A stretch of 23,831 nucleotides of DNA from Flavobacterium sp. (lineage in GTDB: Bacteria > Bacteroidota > Bacteroidia > Flavobacteriales > Flavobacteriaceae). This document shows, one piece after another, positions 9,026-16,104 of this stretch. The stretch's first letter is position 1, and each line of letters starts with the position of its first letter. The translations under genes were made by a program, and so were the position numbers. The notes under the pieces were generated by a model. It ran no database searches and was not told the origin of the DNA. It saw only the letters and a program-made list of their open reading frames with translations. Where the stretch lies: positions 1-23,831 of the forward strand of contig JASLED010000102.1 in assembly GCA_030151255.1 (NCBI GenBank), written 5' to 3'.

Positions 9026-9457
9026 ATGAGCGTATTAGACTTAGAAACATTTGTAAAAACCTCAGAGCGTAAGGGCTATACAAGGTCTTTCGTAACTAAG
9101 GAAGCTTATCCTGACAAATTAGGAAAAAGCATAAGTAGATTTTTGGAAGCCAGCGAAAAAGAACGTGGTATTTCCCAATTCGAAGAAACGATACCAATAA
9201 GGACATATATCGAATGGAGCGACACACACAACCCTTATACGGATTGCGTGATGTATTTAAAATGTAAAACAACCTTTTTGAAATTAACAGAATGGAGGTT
9301 GAAAGAAGAGACCGATATAGTCATTTATTTATTGAAAAGACTTGAATTTAAGGACAACACCACGGCAACGGTTCCGACTGTAAAAGAAGTTCTTTATCAA
9401 TTAATGGAGAAACACACGAAGCAGATTACGCAATCAAAACAAGGTTTTAGAATATGA
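9026..9457 (+). CDS. Unrecognised protein inside the tra operon
   Basis: 143 residues. I do not recognise a family. It has no signal peptide and no membrane helix, and is mixed in charge with an apparently alpha/beta cytoplasmic composition. It includes a run of hydrophobic and basic residues around LTEWRLKEETDIVIYLLKRL (about 91-110). It is embedded in the operon: it starts 11 bases after traK and its TGA overlaps the traL ATG by 4 bases, so it is almost certainly co-translated. In the CTnDOT order traK is followed directly by traL, so this is an extra gene. A soluble accessory of the mating channel or a cytoplasmic regulator are both possible. Confidence 0.8.
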   Translation: MSVLDLETFVKTSERKGYTRSFVTKEAYPDKLGKSISRFLEASEKERGISQFEETIPIRTYIEWSDTHNPYTDCVMYLKCKTTFLKLTEWRLKEETDIVIYLLKRLEFKDNTTATVPTVKEVLYQLMEKHTKQITQSKQGFRI

Positions 9458-9735
9458 AAAAACTAAGAGAAAATATCAATCAATATTTAGATCATTTAGA
9501 CAAACGCTGGCTTTCCTTGCCGATACACAAACAACACCTGTACACACTGTATTTCTTTGTATTCTACTTGCTTTTGACCGTAGGAGTAATTGCTAAAGTA
9601 TGCTACGAAGTTGGACGTTCGGAAAGCAAAATGAGTATCGAGCATATCGAAAATCCTGTCCTTAAAAAGAACGTAAAGCCTGCAAGCTTGCAGGACACAT
9701 TAACAATTTTAAACAAGCAATTGTATGGAAAATGA
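9454..9735 (+). CDS. traL: Conjugation protein TraL (DUF3989)
   Basis: 93 residues. A short basic N-terminal region containing the LDKRWLSLP motif is followed by one transmembrane helix at about 30-50 and a short outer tail. This matches the small DUF3989/TraL proteins between traK and traM in Bacteroidetes elements. It overlaps the preceding gene by 4 bases (ATGA) and traM by 11 bases. Its biochemical role is not known; it is presumed to be a small inner-membrane part of the secretion channel. Confidence 0.85.
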   Translation: MKKLRENINQYLDHLDKRWLSLPIHKQHLYTLYFFVFYLLLTVGVIAKVCYEVGRSESKMSIEHIENPVLKKNVKPASLQDTLTILNKQLYGK

Positions 9736-11050
9736 GAACAAAAAGTCGGTTGTTCGGATAACGGAAGTTAATCCGAAAGAAACCGCTGATGTACTGCAAA
9801 ATGGTACAGAAAATAAAATGGATAAATTCAAAAAGCCTTTGATTTTTGGATTGATGGCGGTTGTTTTTCTGGGTTGTATGTATTTAATCTTCAAACCATC
9901 CGAAGACAAAAAGGAACTCGAAAACATCGGATTGAACGATGCTGTTCCACAAGCAACAGGAGCTGGATTGCCCGATAACAAAGGTAAGGCTTACGAAATG
10001 GAAATACTCGAACAAAAAGAGCAAGAGAAACGCAATGCTTTGGCGACGCTTTCAGATTATTGGAATACAGACGAAAAAGTAAATTCGGTAGATGAATTTA
10101 CTGAAGAAGAACCGTCGGATTATGTTGGTAGAAGTTCACAAAAGTACAGCGGAAATCCAGCCTTGAACAGCTATCGCAATATGCAAAGTTCGTTGGATAA
10201 TTTCTATCAGGACGACTATGCAGAAACAAGGGAATTACGCAAACAGATTGAGGAACTCAAAGATCAGTTGTCGGAAAAAGACATTCCGCCCGTGACTTCT
10301 GTCAATGATCAATTGGCATTGATGGAAAAGTCTTACGAAATGGCGGCGAAGTATCTTCCTTCAAACACAAATGCAAGCCCAATAGAACAGAATATCCCTA
10401 CAAATAATGCAATAACTGCAAATCAAAAAGAACATTTTGTAGGTGTTACTTCGGCAAGAAAAAACACCATTTCAGCTTTGTATCGTGAGCCTTCAGATAG
10501 CGAGTTTTTGGAGAATATCAACGAAAACCGAAATCGTGGTTTTTATACCGCAGGTACTTCGGAGCAAGTAATCCAACCGAAAAACAGCATCAAAGCTTGT
10601 GTACACGATGCACAAACGGTAGTTGGTGAAACAGGTGTAAGATTGCGGTTGTTAGAACCTGCAAAAACGCCTGTTCGCACCATTCCGCAAGGAACAATCG
10701 TAACGGCAAACGCCAAATTTCAAGGCGGACGTTTACAGCTCAAAATTACCTCCATCGAATTGGAGGGCAATATCATTACTGTTGATATTGCCATTTACGA
10801 TTTGGACGGTCAGCAAGGTTTGTACGTTCCGTATTCGCCCGAAATGAATGCCTTGACCGAAATGGCAGGTAATATGAGTCAATCTTCAGGAACATCGATC
10901 ATGATGACGCAAAGTGCAGGACAACAAATGGCGGCTGATTTGAGTCGTGGCGTGGTGCAAGGAATTTCGGGCTATTTTGCCAAGAAAGTCCGCACACCAA
11001 AAGTTACGCTAAAGGCAGGTCATCAGGTATTTCTGGTATCAAAACAGTAA
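9725..11050 (+). CDS. traM: Conjugation protein TraM, VirB10-like
   Basis: 441 residues. It has a cytoplasmic N-terminus, one membrane helix at about 36-56, then a long hydrophilic linker including a charged coiled-coil segment near ETRELRKQIEELKDQL. The C-terminal globular domain contains RLRLLEPA (about residue 303), PVRTIPQGTIVTA and VFLVSKQ at the very end. This is the VirB10/TrbI-like layout, spanning the periplasm and joining inner and outer complexes. The start overlaps traL by 11 bases in another frame. Confidence 0.93.
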   Translation: MENENKKSVVRITEVNPKETADVLQNGTENKMDKFKKPLIFGLMAVVFLGCMYLIFKPSEDKKELENIGLNDAVPQATGAGLPDNKGKAYEMEILEQKEQEKRNALATLSDYWNTDEKVNSVDEFTEEEPSDYVGRSSQKYSGNPALNSYRNMQSSLDNFYQDDYAETRELRKQIEELKDQLSEKDIPPVTSVNDQLALMEKSYEMAAKYLPSNTNASPIEQNIPTNNAITANQKEHFVGVTSARKNTISALYREPSDSEFLENINENRNRGFYTAGTSEQVIQPKNSIKACVHDAQTVVGETGVRLRLLEPAKTPVRTIPQGTIVTANAKFQGGRLQLKITSIELEGNIITVDIAIYDLDGQQGLYVPYSPEMNALTEMAGNMSQSSGTSIMMTQSAGQQMAADLSRGVVQGISGYFAKKVRTPKVTLKAGHQVFLVSKQ

Positions 11051-11074
11051 TTGTAGAACTTAAAATTTAAACAA

Positions 11075-11977
11075 ATGAAAAATATTTTTAAAACCTTTTG
11101 GGCGGTTGCCCTGACTATCGGCTTTGCCGGAACCTCGTTTGCACAGGATAGTGCCAATACTAAAACTCCGTTTGAATTGGGCAAAATCGAACCTTATCAA
11201 ATGGAAGTTACTTACGATAAAACCTCACATTTAATTTTCCCGACAGCTATACGATACGTGGATTTGGGAAGTGAATTTCTGATTGCAGGAAAAACCGAAG
11301 ATGCGGAAAACGTATTGCGTGTTAAAGCAGCAGTTCGGGATTTTGAAACCGAAACCAACTTTTCGGTCATTACCAATGATGGACGTTTTTACTCTTTCAA
11401 TGTATTTTACAGCAGTTATCCCGATGTGTTGAGCTATGATTTGTTGACGATGCAGAAAGCAGTAGATAAGTCCAATGGAAACGATGTGCTTTTTGAAGAA
11501 TTGGGCAACAGTTCGCCGTCTTTGGCAGGTTTGCTTTTGGAAACCATTTACAAGAAAGACAAAAGAATTGTCAAGCATATCGGGGCAAAAAGTTTCGGTA
11601 TTCAGTATTTACTGAAAGGAATTTACATTCACAACGGCAAATATTATTTCCATACGGAACTGAAAAACAAAAGTAATGTGCCGTTCAACGTTGATTTTAT
11701 CAATTTCAAAATTGTCGATAAAAAAGTCGCCAAGCGCACTGTGATTCAAGAACGTTCTTTAACTCCATTAAGAACTTACAAACCAACGGAACAATTGATT
11801 TTTGGTAAATCCACAGAGCAAAACGTCTTTCTGTTAGACCAATTTACCATTGCCGATGACAAAGTCTTATTGATTGAAATCTTTGAGAAAAACGGTGGAC
11901 GACAACAAACGCTGCAAGTGGAAAACTCGGATTTAATCAACGCCCAGTTCATTAACGATATGCACTTGAAATTTTAA
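11075..11977 (+). CDS. traN: Conjugation protein TraN (DUF4138), VirB9-like
   Basis: 300 residues. It has a signal peptide ending in SFAQ (residues 21-24), then the YDKTSHLIFPTAIRYVDLGS segment (about 48-67) that is diagnostic of the TraN/DUF4138 family. The family is considered the VirB9-like outer-membrane core partner of TraM. Domain length and order look intact. It lies 24 bases after traM and 7 bases before traO. Confidence 0.93.
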   Translation: MKNIFKTFWAVALTIGFAGTSFAQDSANTKTPFELGKIEPYQMEVTYDKTSHLIFPTAIRYVDLGSEFLIAGKTEDAENVLRVKAAVRDFETETNFSVITNDGRFYSFNVFYSSYPDVLSYDLLTMQKAVDKSNGNDVLFEELGNSSPSLAGLLLETIYKKDKRIVKHIGAKSFGIQYLLKGIYIHNGKYYFHTELKNKSNVPFNVDFINFKIVDKKVAKRTVIQERSLTPLRTYKPTEQLIFGKSTEQNVFLLDQFTIADDKVLLIEIFEKNGGRQQTLQVENSDLINAQFINDMHLKF

Positions 11978-11984
11978 CCTTAAA

Positions 11985-12554
11985 ATGAAGAATATGAACA
12001 AGTATATCTATGCCGTGATGCTCCTTTTGGTGATTGTTACAGTGGCGCAAGCACAACGAATGTTGCCCAAACAAAAAGGATTGGAATTGAGTTCGGGAGT
12101 TTTATCTAATGATAAAATCAGAAACGATTATTACATCAATTTAGGAATGACCTTGAACGGAAAAAATGGCAATTATCAAATTTGGGCGCTGGAATATACG
12201 CACCAATATCAGGAATACAAATCGTTCCAGATTCCGTATGAAACCTATACGGTCGTGGGCGGTTACAGCTTTTTTCTGTTAGGTGATAATCGTAAGAATA
12301 TCACGTTAAACGCAGGAATAACAGGTGTAGTTGGTTACGAGAGCATCAATCGCGGCGAAACAAATTTATTTGATGGAGCGAAAATAGTCAGCCAAGATAA
12401 TTTTATCTATGGAGTTGGCGGTCGATTGACTTTTGAAACGTATCTGTCCGACCATTTTGTACTCGTTCTGCAAGGACGAACAAAGATCTTTTGGGGAACG
12501 GATTTGCGACAGTTCCGACCGTCCGCAGGATTGGGATTAAGGTTTAATTTTTAA
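11985..12554 (+). CDS. traO: Conjugation protein TraO, beta-barrel-like
   Basis: 189 residues. It has a signal peptide with cleavage near AQA-Q (residues 21-24), then alternating amphipathic strands and a C-terminal phenylalanine (GLGLRFNF), typical of outer-membrane barrels. Position after traN and the start of the mature protein (QRMLPKQKGLE) fit TraO of Bacteroidetes conjugative transposons. A second Met at residue 4 (11994) is an equally possible start. The traP primase gene that follows traO in CTnDOT is absent. Confidence 0.9.
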   Translation: MKNMNKYIYAVMLLLVIVTVAQAQRMLPKQKGLELSSGVLSNDKIRNDYYINLGMTLNGKNGNYQIWALEYTHQYQEYKSFQIPYETYTVVGGYSFFLLGDNRKNITLNAGITGVVGYESINRGETNLFDGAKIVSQDNFIYGVGGRLTFETYLSDHFVLVLQGRTKIFWGTDLRQFRPSAGLGLRFNF

Positions 12555-12565
12555 AAAGTAAAACG

Positions 12566-13009
12566 ATGAAAAGATTTAATAAATTCAGAAAGGGATTGTT
12601 GCCGATACTATTCTTGGCAATCCTGACAGCGTCTGTTTCGCTGGTATCTTGTAGCAAAGACGACGAGCTTGAAATACAAAACGATTTTCCATTCGAGGTC
12701 AATGTAATGCCTGTCCCAAAAGAAATTACCAAGGGACAAACCGTTGAAATCAGAATAACAATACAACGTAGCGGAAACTATCAAAATACGCAGTATTACC
12801 TCCGCTATTTTCAATTTGACGGAACGGGAACTTTACGATATTACGATGATCCACCGTATCTACCAAACGATTTGTACCAATTGGAAAAGGAACAGTTTAG
12901 ACTGTATTACACCTCAACTTCTACGGTATCACAATCCTTTGACGTTTGGATTTCTGACAGTTTTGGAAACGAAAAACAGATAAGTTTTCAGTTTAATAAT
13001 CAAGATTAA
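12566..13009 (+). CDS. traQ: Conjugation lipoprotein TraQ (DUF3872)
   Basis: 147 residues. A type II signal peptide with lipobox LVSC (Cys 29) is followed by an Ig-like beta domain, matching the DUF3872/TraQ family found at the end of Bacteroidetes tra operons. Family members are lipoproteins of unknown exact role in conjugation. It starts 11 bases after traO, and the operon terminator begins 5 bases after its stop codon, so it is the last gene of the transcription unit. Confidence 0.9.
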   Translation: MKRFNKFRKGLLPILFLAILTASVSLVSCSKDDELEIQNDFPFEVNVMPVPKEITKGQTVEIRITIQRSGNYQNTQYYLRYFQFDGTGTLRYYDDPPYLPNDLYQLEKEQFRLYYTSTSTVSQSFDVWISDSFGNEKQISFQFNNQD

Positions 13010-13014
13010 CGTTT

Positions 13015-13048
13015 AAAACCTGTCTGACGGACAGGTTTTCATATTTTT
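13015..13048 (+). terminator. Terminator of the tra operon
   Basis: AAAACCTGTC (13015-13024), loop TGACG and GACAGGTTTT (13030-13039) make a perfect 10-bp stem followed by T-rich sequence. It lies immediately after traQ and is likely functional in both directions because of the A/T ends. Confidence 0.9.
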
Positions 13049-13054
13049 ACAATT

Positions 13055-13231
13055 ATAAATATTACCATAAGAAAGGAAGTAGAAACAGATTTTGAAAGCG
13101 TTTTTAAATTGATTAAAAATGCTTTTGAACGTGAGGAATTAAGCGACCATAAGGAACAATTTTTGGTAGAGCGTTTGAGAAAATCGGATGCTTTTATCCC
13201 TGAAATGTCACATGTTGCAGAGGTCGATAAT
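13055..13231 (+). pseudogene. GNAT acetyltransferase, 5' fragment
   Basis: The frame reads NITIRKEVETDF, then FKLIKNAF, EELSDHKEQFLVERLRKSD and HVAEVDN. This is the typical first 55-60 residues of a GNAT N-acetyltransferase. Homology stops at about 13231, just where the acetyl-CoA-binding part should follow, and the frame ends at TAG 13250-13252 in unrelated sequence. The expected ATG is ATA (13055-13057), and no ribosome-binding context remains because the tra terminator lies directly upstream. The fragment abuts a DUF932 fragment on the opposite strand, pointing to a deletion that removed the 3' parts of two convergent genes. Confidence 0.75.
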
Positions 13232-13414
13232 CCTCGAAACTTTGGTAAATAGTGACGATTTTACGACTTCATAATCCAATGCTGCGTGCTTAATTGCTTC
13301 TGCACTTCTTGGATATTGTTCCACGATTTGCCCTAAAGCGTGTCATGCTTTTTGCTGAACTCTAAAAAATAAATAACGTCCTGTTCTCTCGTTGTCATTT
13401 ATGTTGTGTACCAT
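13232..13414 (-). pseudogene. DUF932 protein, 5' fragment with a nonsense mutation
   Basis: Read on the minus strand from ATG 13412-13414, the peptide is MVHNINDNERTGRYLFF and so on, then VQQKA, stop, HALGQIVEQYP, EAIKHAALDYEVVKS and SLFTK. This matches the N-terminus of Bacteroidetes DUF932 (phage/plasmid-like) proteins, in which the stop position is normally Trp (QQKAWHGLG). A TGG to TGA change at codon 24 (13343-13345) therefore interrupts it. The gene is also cut at about 13232 by the junction with the acetyltransferase fragment. Intact family members exceed 300 residues and are often next to ssb in mobile elements, as here. Confidence 0.75.
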
Positions 13415-13433
13415 GATGTTAAAATTTTGATAT

Positions 13434-13742
13434 TTAAAAATGATTGATTGTACCTTTTAGAATGGTAAGTCGTCTTCGGTTTCCTCCGCTGCTTTCCAAT
13501 AGTGCAGTAGCTTGTGTAGTTTCTGCTCTCTTGTTACCTCCGTATAATTTGATTTGTGAGGTGTGTAAATTTAAACCTGCTTTTGGTTCTCCTTCTTTGC
13601 TTACCCAGGCTCTCGGACTTACTCGTCCTGTGAGTTCTACCAAAGTGCCTTTAGTCAGTAGCTTTGCCACGTTTGCGGTTATCCAGAAAGCACAATCGAA
13701 ATAGATTATTTGTTCTACTCGTTCGCCCTGTTTGTTCTTATA
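13434..13742 (-). pseudogene. ssb: ssb remnant, 5' truncated and frameshifted
   Basis: The minus-strand frame contains YKNKQGERVEQIIYFDCAFW and VAKLLTKGTLVELTGRVSPR, clear strands of the single-stranded-DNA-binding OB fold, then LHTSQIKLYGG. The N-terminal 40 or so residues are missing. No in-frame ATG remains; a GTG at 13668-13670 is the only nearby start. The tail of this frame (RRRLTILKGTINHF) is not SSB-like, but the neighbouring frame reads EETEDDLPF followed by TAA at 13457-13459, the canonical acidic SSB tip. A single-base indel around 13490-13510 therefore removed the partner-binding tip. SSB in mobile elements protects transferred single strands; this copy should be inactive. Confidence 0.8.
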
Positions 13743-13777
13743 TGGGAAATGTTTTCGTTTTTTAGTGGAAATAAAAA

Positions 13778-13933
13778 CAGGCTATGAAAGCCTGCTAAAC
13801 AGGGGTTTTAAAATCCCTGTTTCAAAAAGTGGCCGAAAAGCTTATTTACAGCAGTGGAAATGGAGGGGAAGGTAAATGTGCTTTTGGCTATAAAAGATGT
13901 GTTTATAAAAAAGCAGAATCATGTAGTTCTGCT
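13778..13933. repeat. Structured repeat, copy A
   Basis: It is built of four parts. Hairpin CAGGCT-ATGAA-AGCCTG lies at 13778-13794. A near-perfect 26-base palindrome AAACAGGG...CCCTGTTT with TTTTAAAA at its centre spans 13797-13822. A long imperfect stem spans 13830-13890, with left arm AAAAGCTTATTTAC and right arm GTAAATGTGCTTTT extended by GGCC/GGCT, closing on a purine-rich loop. Terminal hairpin AGCAGAA/TTCTGCT lies at 13912-13933. Copy B repeats the plan in the same order. There is no open frame. It lies directly upstream of the ssb remnant on the minus strand. A structured RNA, a single-strand promoter or a recombination or transfer site are all possible. Confidence 0.7.
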
Positions 13934-13952
13934 CTCAAACATTTTTAATTAT

Positions 13953-14137
13953 GTGGCTATGAAAGCCACTGAACAGGGATTTTAAAAGAGTGATAAAGGT
14001 AATTAGAAAGCCTTCACAGTTTTAAAATCTTTGTTCCCAAAAGTAGCCAAAAAGTTTATTTACAGCAGAGGAAATGGAGGGAAGGTAAATGTGCTTTTGC
14101 TATAAAAAAGATGGTTATAAAAAACTGAACTACAGTT
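13953..14137. repeat. Structured repeat, copy B
   Basis: It has the same architecture as copy A. Hairpin GTGGCT-ATGAA-AGCCAC lies at 13953-13969. Palindrome arms at 13971-13987 and 14020-14036 are separated here by 32 extra bases. The conserved core stem (14044-14102) is almost the same sequence as in copy A. Terminal hairpin AACTG-AACTA-CAGTT lies at 14123-14137. The outer pairs of the first hairpin (CA/TG versus GT/AC) and the whole terminal stem differ from copy A but remain paired. In the core, C is replaced by T opposite the same G. Such compensatory change indicates that structure, not only sequence, was kept. Confidence 0.7.
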
Positions 14138-14254
14138 GTTTGATTAAAAACAAAGTCAAATACTACCTTTCAAAGCCATGCACTTCAATATTCTGTCAAT
14201 CTCAAAGATTCGGAGCTAATTTTCGGATTCAGTAATGATTAGATAGAATATATT
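14138..14254. other. Spacer before the recombinase unit
   Basis: AT-rich sequence between structured repeat B and the 55-residue ORF. No promoter with a good -7 and -33 pair, no gene and no hairpin were recognised in it. Confidence 0.4.
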
Positions 14255-14422
14255 ATGAGGGATAAATCACATAATACAGGAATTACCCCAGCGATAATAG
14301 TCAAAATATTAGAACGGGAAAATGTGAAACTGGGTGTAGAAGATGCGGTACAGATAATTCTATTCTTGAAAAGAATCGCAAAAATAACGGTGAGAAAATA
14401 TTTGGAAAACAATGAAGAGTAA
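14255..14422 (+). CDS. Small ORF coupled to the serine recombinase
   Basis: 55 residues, starting MRDKSHNTGITPAIIVKIL and ending YLENNEE. The middle (VEDAVQIILFLKRIAKITVR) predicts as helix. I recognise the general type: short, basic, helical proteins (TPxxxxxxL near the start, ILxFLxxxA in the middle) encoded just before recombinase genes in Bacteroidetes elements. Their function is not known. The stop codon overlaps the recombinase start by 11 bases in another frame, so translation is probably coupled. It may be a recombination accessory or directionality factor; that is inference from position. Confidence 0.65.
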   Translation: MRDKSHNTGITPAIIVKILERENVKLGVEDAVQIILFLKRIAKITVRKYLENNEE

Positions 14423-15890
14423 CGGAACAAATATAGCAGATCTTTATATACGTGTGAGTACGGATGAACAAGCCGATAAAGGCTATTCGCAGCGTAACCA
14501 AGAGGAAATGTTGAAGAAATACTGTACCAATCATTTTATTGAAATCAGAAACGTAATTTATGAAGATCATTCCGCAAAATCATTCAACAGACCCGAATGG
14601 AAAAAGCTGCTTTCTTCACTAAAAAAACATTGCCATAAATCAAATCTCGTTCTATTTACAAAATGGGATCGCTTTAGTCGAAACGCAGGAGATGCTTATC
14701 AAATGATAAATATATTGCGTGATCTAGGCGTCGAACCCCAAGCCATAGAACAGCCGCTTGATTTATCAATTCCTGAAAATAAAATGATGTTGGCTTTTTA
14801 CCTTGCTGCACCCGAAGTAGAAAACGACCGTCGTGCATTAAATGTATTTTTTGGAATGAGAAGAGCCAAAAAAGAAGGGCGTTATATGGGGCTTGCTCCC
14901 GTTGGATATAAAAATAAAATTGATGAATTGGGGAAGAAATATATTGAGCCAGAAGAACCTGATGCTACAATTTTAATTTGGGCATTTGAAGAATTAGCAA
15001 AAGGAACTTTTAGTACGGAACAGATTTGGAAAAAGGCAAAAGAGAAAGGGCTAAAGTGTAGTAAAAACGCCTTTTGGCAGTTAATTCGTAATCCTTTGTA
15101 TTGTGGTAAGATATTTTTACCGAAATATAAAGATGAAGAAAGTCGTTTTGTACAAGGGCAACATCGAGCGATTATTTCGGAAGAGTTGTTTGAAAATGTC
15201 CAAGAAGTAATAGACGTAAGAAGTAGATTGTATCGTACTAAAATTCAAACGAGAGAGGATTTTATTTTAAGGGGATTTTTGGTGTGTCCAATTTGTCGAA
15301 ACCAACTAACAGCAAGTAAATCAAAAGGAAGAACAAAATACTACAGCTATTATCATTGTAGAAAAGGCTGCTCTTATCGCATCAGTGTTGAAAAATTAGA
15401 CCAAATATTCGAAGATGAATTAAGAAAATTTGCGCCTAAAACAGAAATGCTAACAATCTATAGGGAGATAATAGCGGAAACTTATTATGAGCTCACACAT
15501 AGTCATCAGATTACGAAAAGACAGCTTTCGCATCAGCTCAAAGATTACGACAGCAGATTATCTCATATTCGTAATTTATTAGCAACACAAAAAATTGATC
15601 CGGAAGATTATATAGAAATAAAAAGCCAATATAATACTACGCTAAAAGAGTTGAAAGAAAAGTACGAAATTCTTAACGGCAGTATGCCATCGATTGAAAA
15701 TTTACTAAAACAGGATTTGAATAAGTTGATGACATTGGATCAAGTATTTAAAAAAGGAGAAATTGAAGATAAACGATCTTTAATTCAGATTTTATACCCA
15801 GAGAAACTTCTATTTTATGGGACCTTAATACAAAACACAAAATTAAACGATGTGCTACAATTCATATATCAGTACAAAACTGAAAACTAA
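14412..15890 (+). CDS. Large serine recombinase 1
   Basis: 492 residues. The N-terminal resolvase domain has YIRVSTDEQ with Arg 14 and nucleophile Ser 16, and a DRFSRN motif at 86-91. A Recombinase domain follows (about 150-270). The zinc ribbon has Cys 292, Cys 295, Cys 316 and Cys 320. A coiled-coil region (about 350-425) is of the kind that controls synapsis and directionality in this family. Such enzymes catalyse site-specific integration and excision through a phosphoserine link. All catalytic features look intact. It is followed by a terminator at 15917. It is a close paralogue of the recombinase at 16105, with long identical stretches in the catalytic domain. Confidence 0.95.
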   Translation: MKSNGTNIADLYIRVSTDEQADKGYSQRNQEEMLKKYCTNHFIEIRNVIYEDHSAKSFNRPEWKKLLSSLKKHCHKSNLVLFTKWDRFSRNAGDAYQMINILRDLGVEPQAIEQPLDLSIPENKMMLAFYLAAPEVENDRRALNVFFGMRRAKKEGRYMGLAPVGYKNKIDELGKKYIEPEEPDATILIWAFEELAKGTFSTEQIWKKAKEKGLKCSKNAFWQLIRNPLYCGKIFLPKYKDEESRFVQGQHRAIISEELFENVQEVIDVRSRLYRTKIQTREDFILRGFLVCPICRNQLTASKSKGRTKYYSYYHCRKGCSYRISVEKLDQIFEDELRKFAPKTEMLTIYREIIAETYYELTHSHQITKRQLSHQLKDYDSRLSHIRNLLATQKIDPEDYIEIKSQYNTTLKELKEKYEILNGSMPSIENLLKQDLNKLMTLDQVFKKGEIEDKRSLIQILYPEKLLFYGTLIQNTKLNDVLQFIYQYKTEN

Positions 15891-15916
15891 ACCTAAAATA
15901 AACTCATAAATACAAA

Positions 15917-15950
15917 TAAAACGTTCTTTTTTTAAGGAGCGTTTTTTATT
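15917..15950 (+). terminator. Terminator after recombinase 1
   Basis: AAAACGTTCTT pairs with AAGGAGCGTTTT, including two G-T pairs, and is followed by TTATT. It lies 26 bases after the recombinase 1 stop codon, so the two recombinases are probably not one transcript. Confidence 0.7.
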
Positions 15951-16104
15951 TAATTACAATTTCTAACTCACTGTTTAATAGAATGTTTACTGTTAAATTA
16001 GCCGATATCGTCAAATAAAATCAGTAAATTAGTGCCAATGAAAGCCAAAAGCAGACAAAGTTTTTGATGCACTAAAATCTACTGGCTTTTCACATTAAAA
16101 TTAG
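15951..16104. other. Spacer between the two recombinases
   Basis: No gene is seen. GTGCCAATGAAAGCC at 16032-16046 resembles the first hairpin of structured repeat B (GTGGCTATGAAAGCC), and a TGGCTTTTC follows about 35 bases later, so a degenerate third copy or a recombinase-related site may be present. The evidence is weak. Confidence 0.3.

Noticed and set aside
13444..13704. Plus-strand 86-residue open frame opposite the ssb remnant
   Set aside because: The minus-strand SSB signature is clear, and the plus frame is its antisense.
13778..14137. CRISPR array or insertion-sequence ends
   Set aside because: There are only two long copies with internal hairpins, no regular short repeats and spacers, no transposase and no target duplications.
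14255..15890. Toxin-antitoxin pair formed by the small ORF and its neighbour
   Set aside because: The downstream partner is an unmistakable serine recombinase, so the overlap is better explained as translational coupling.
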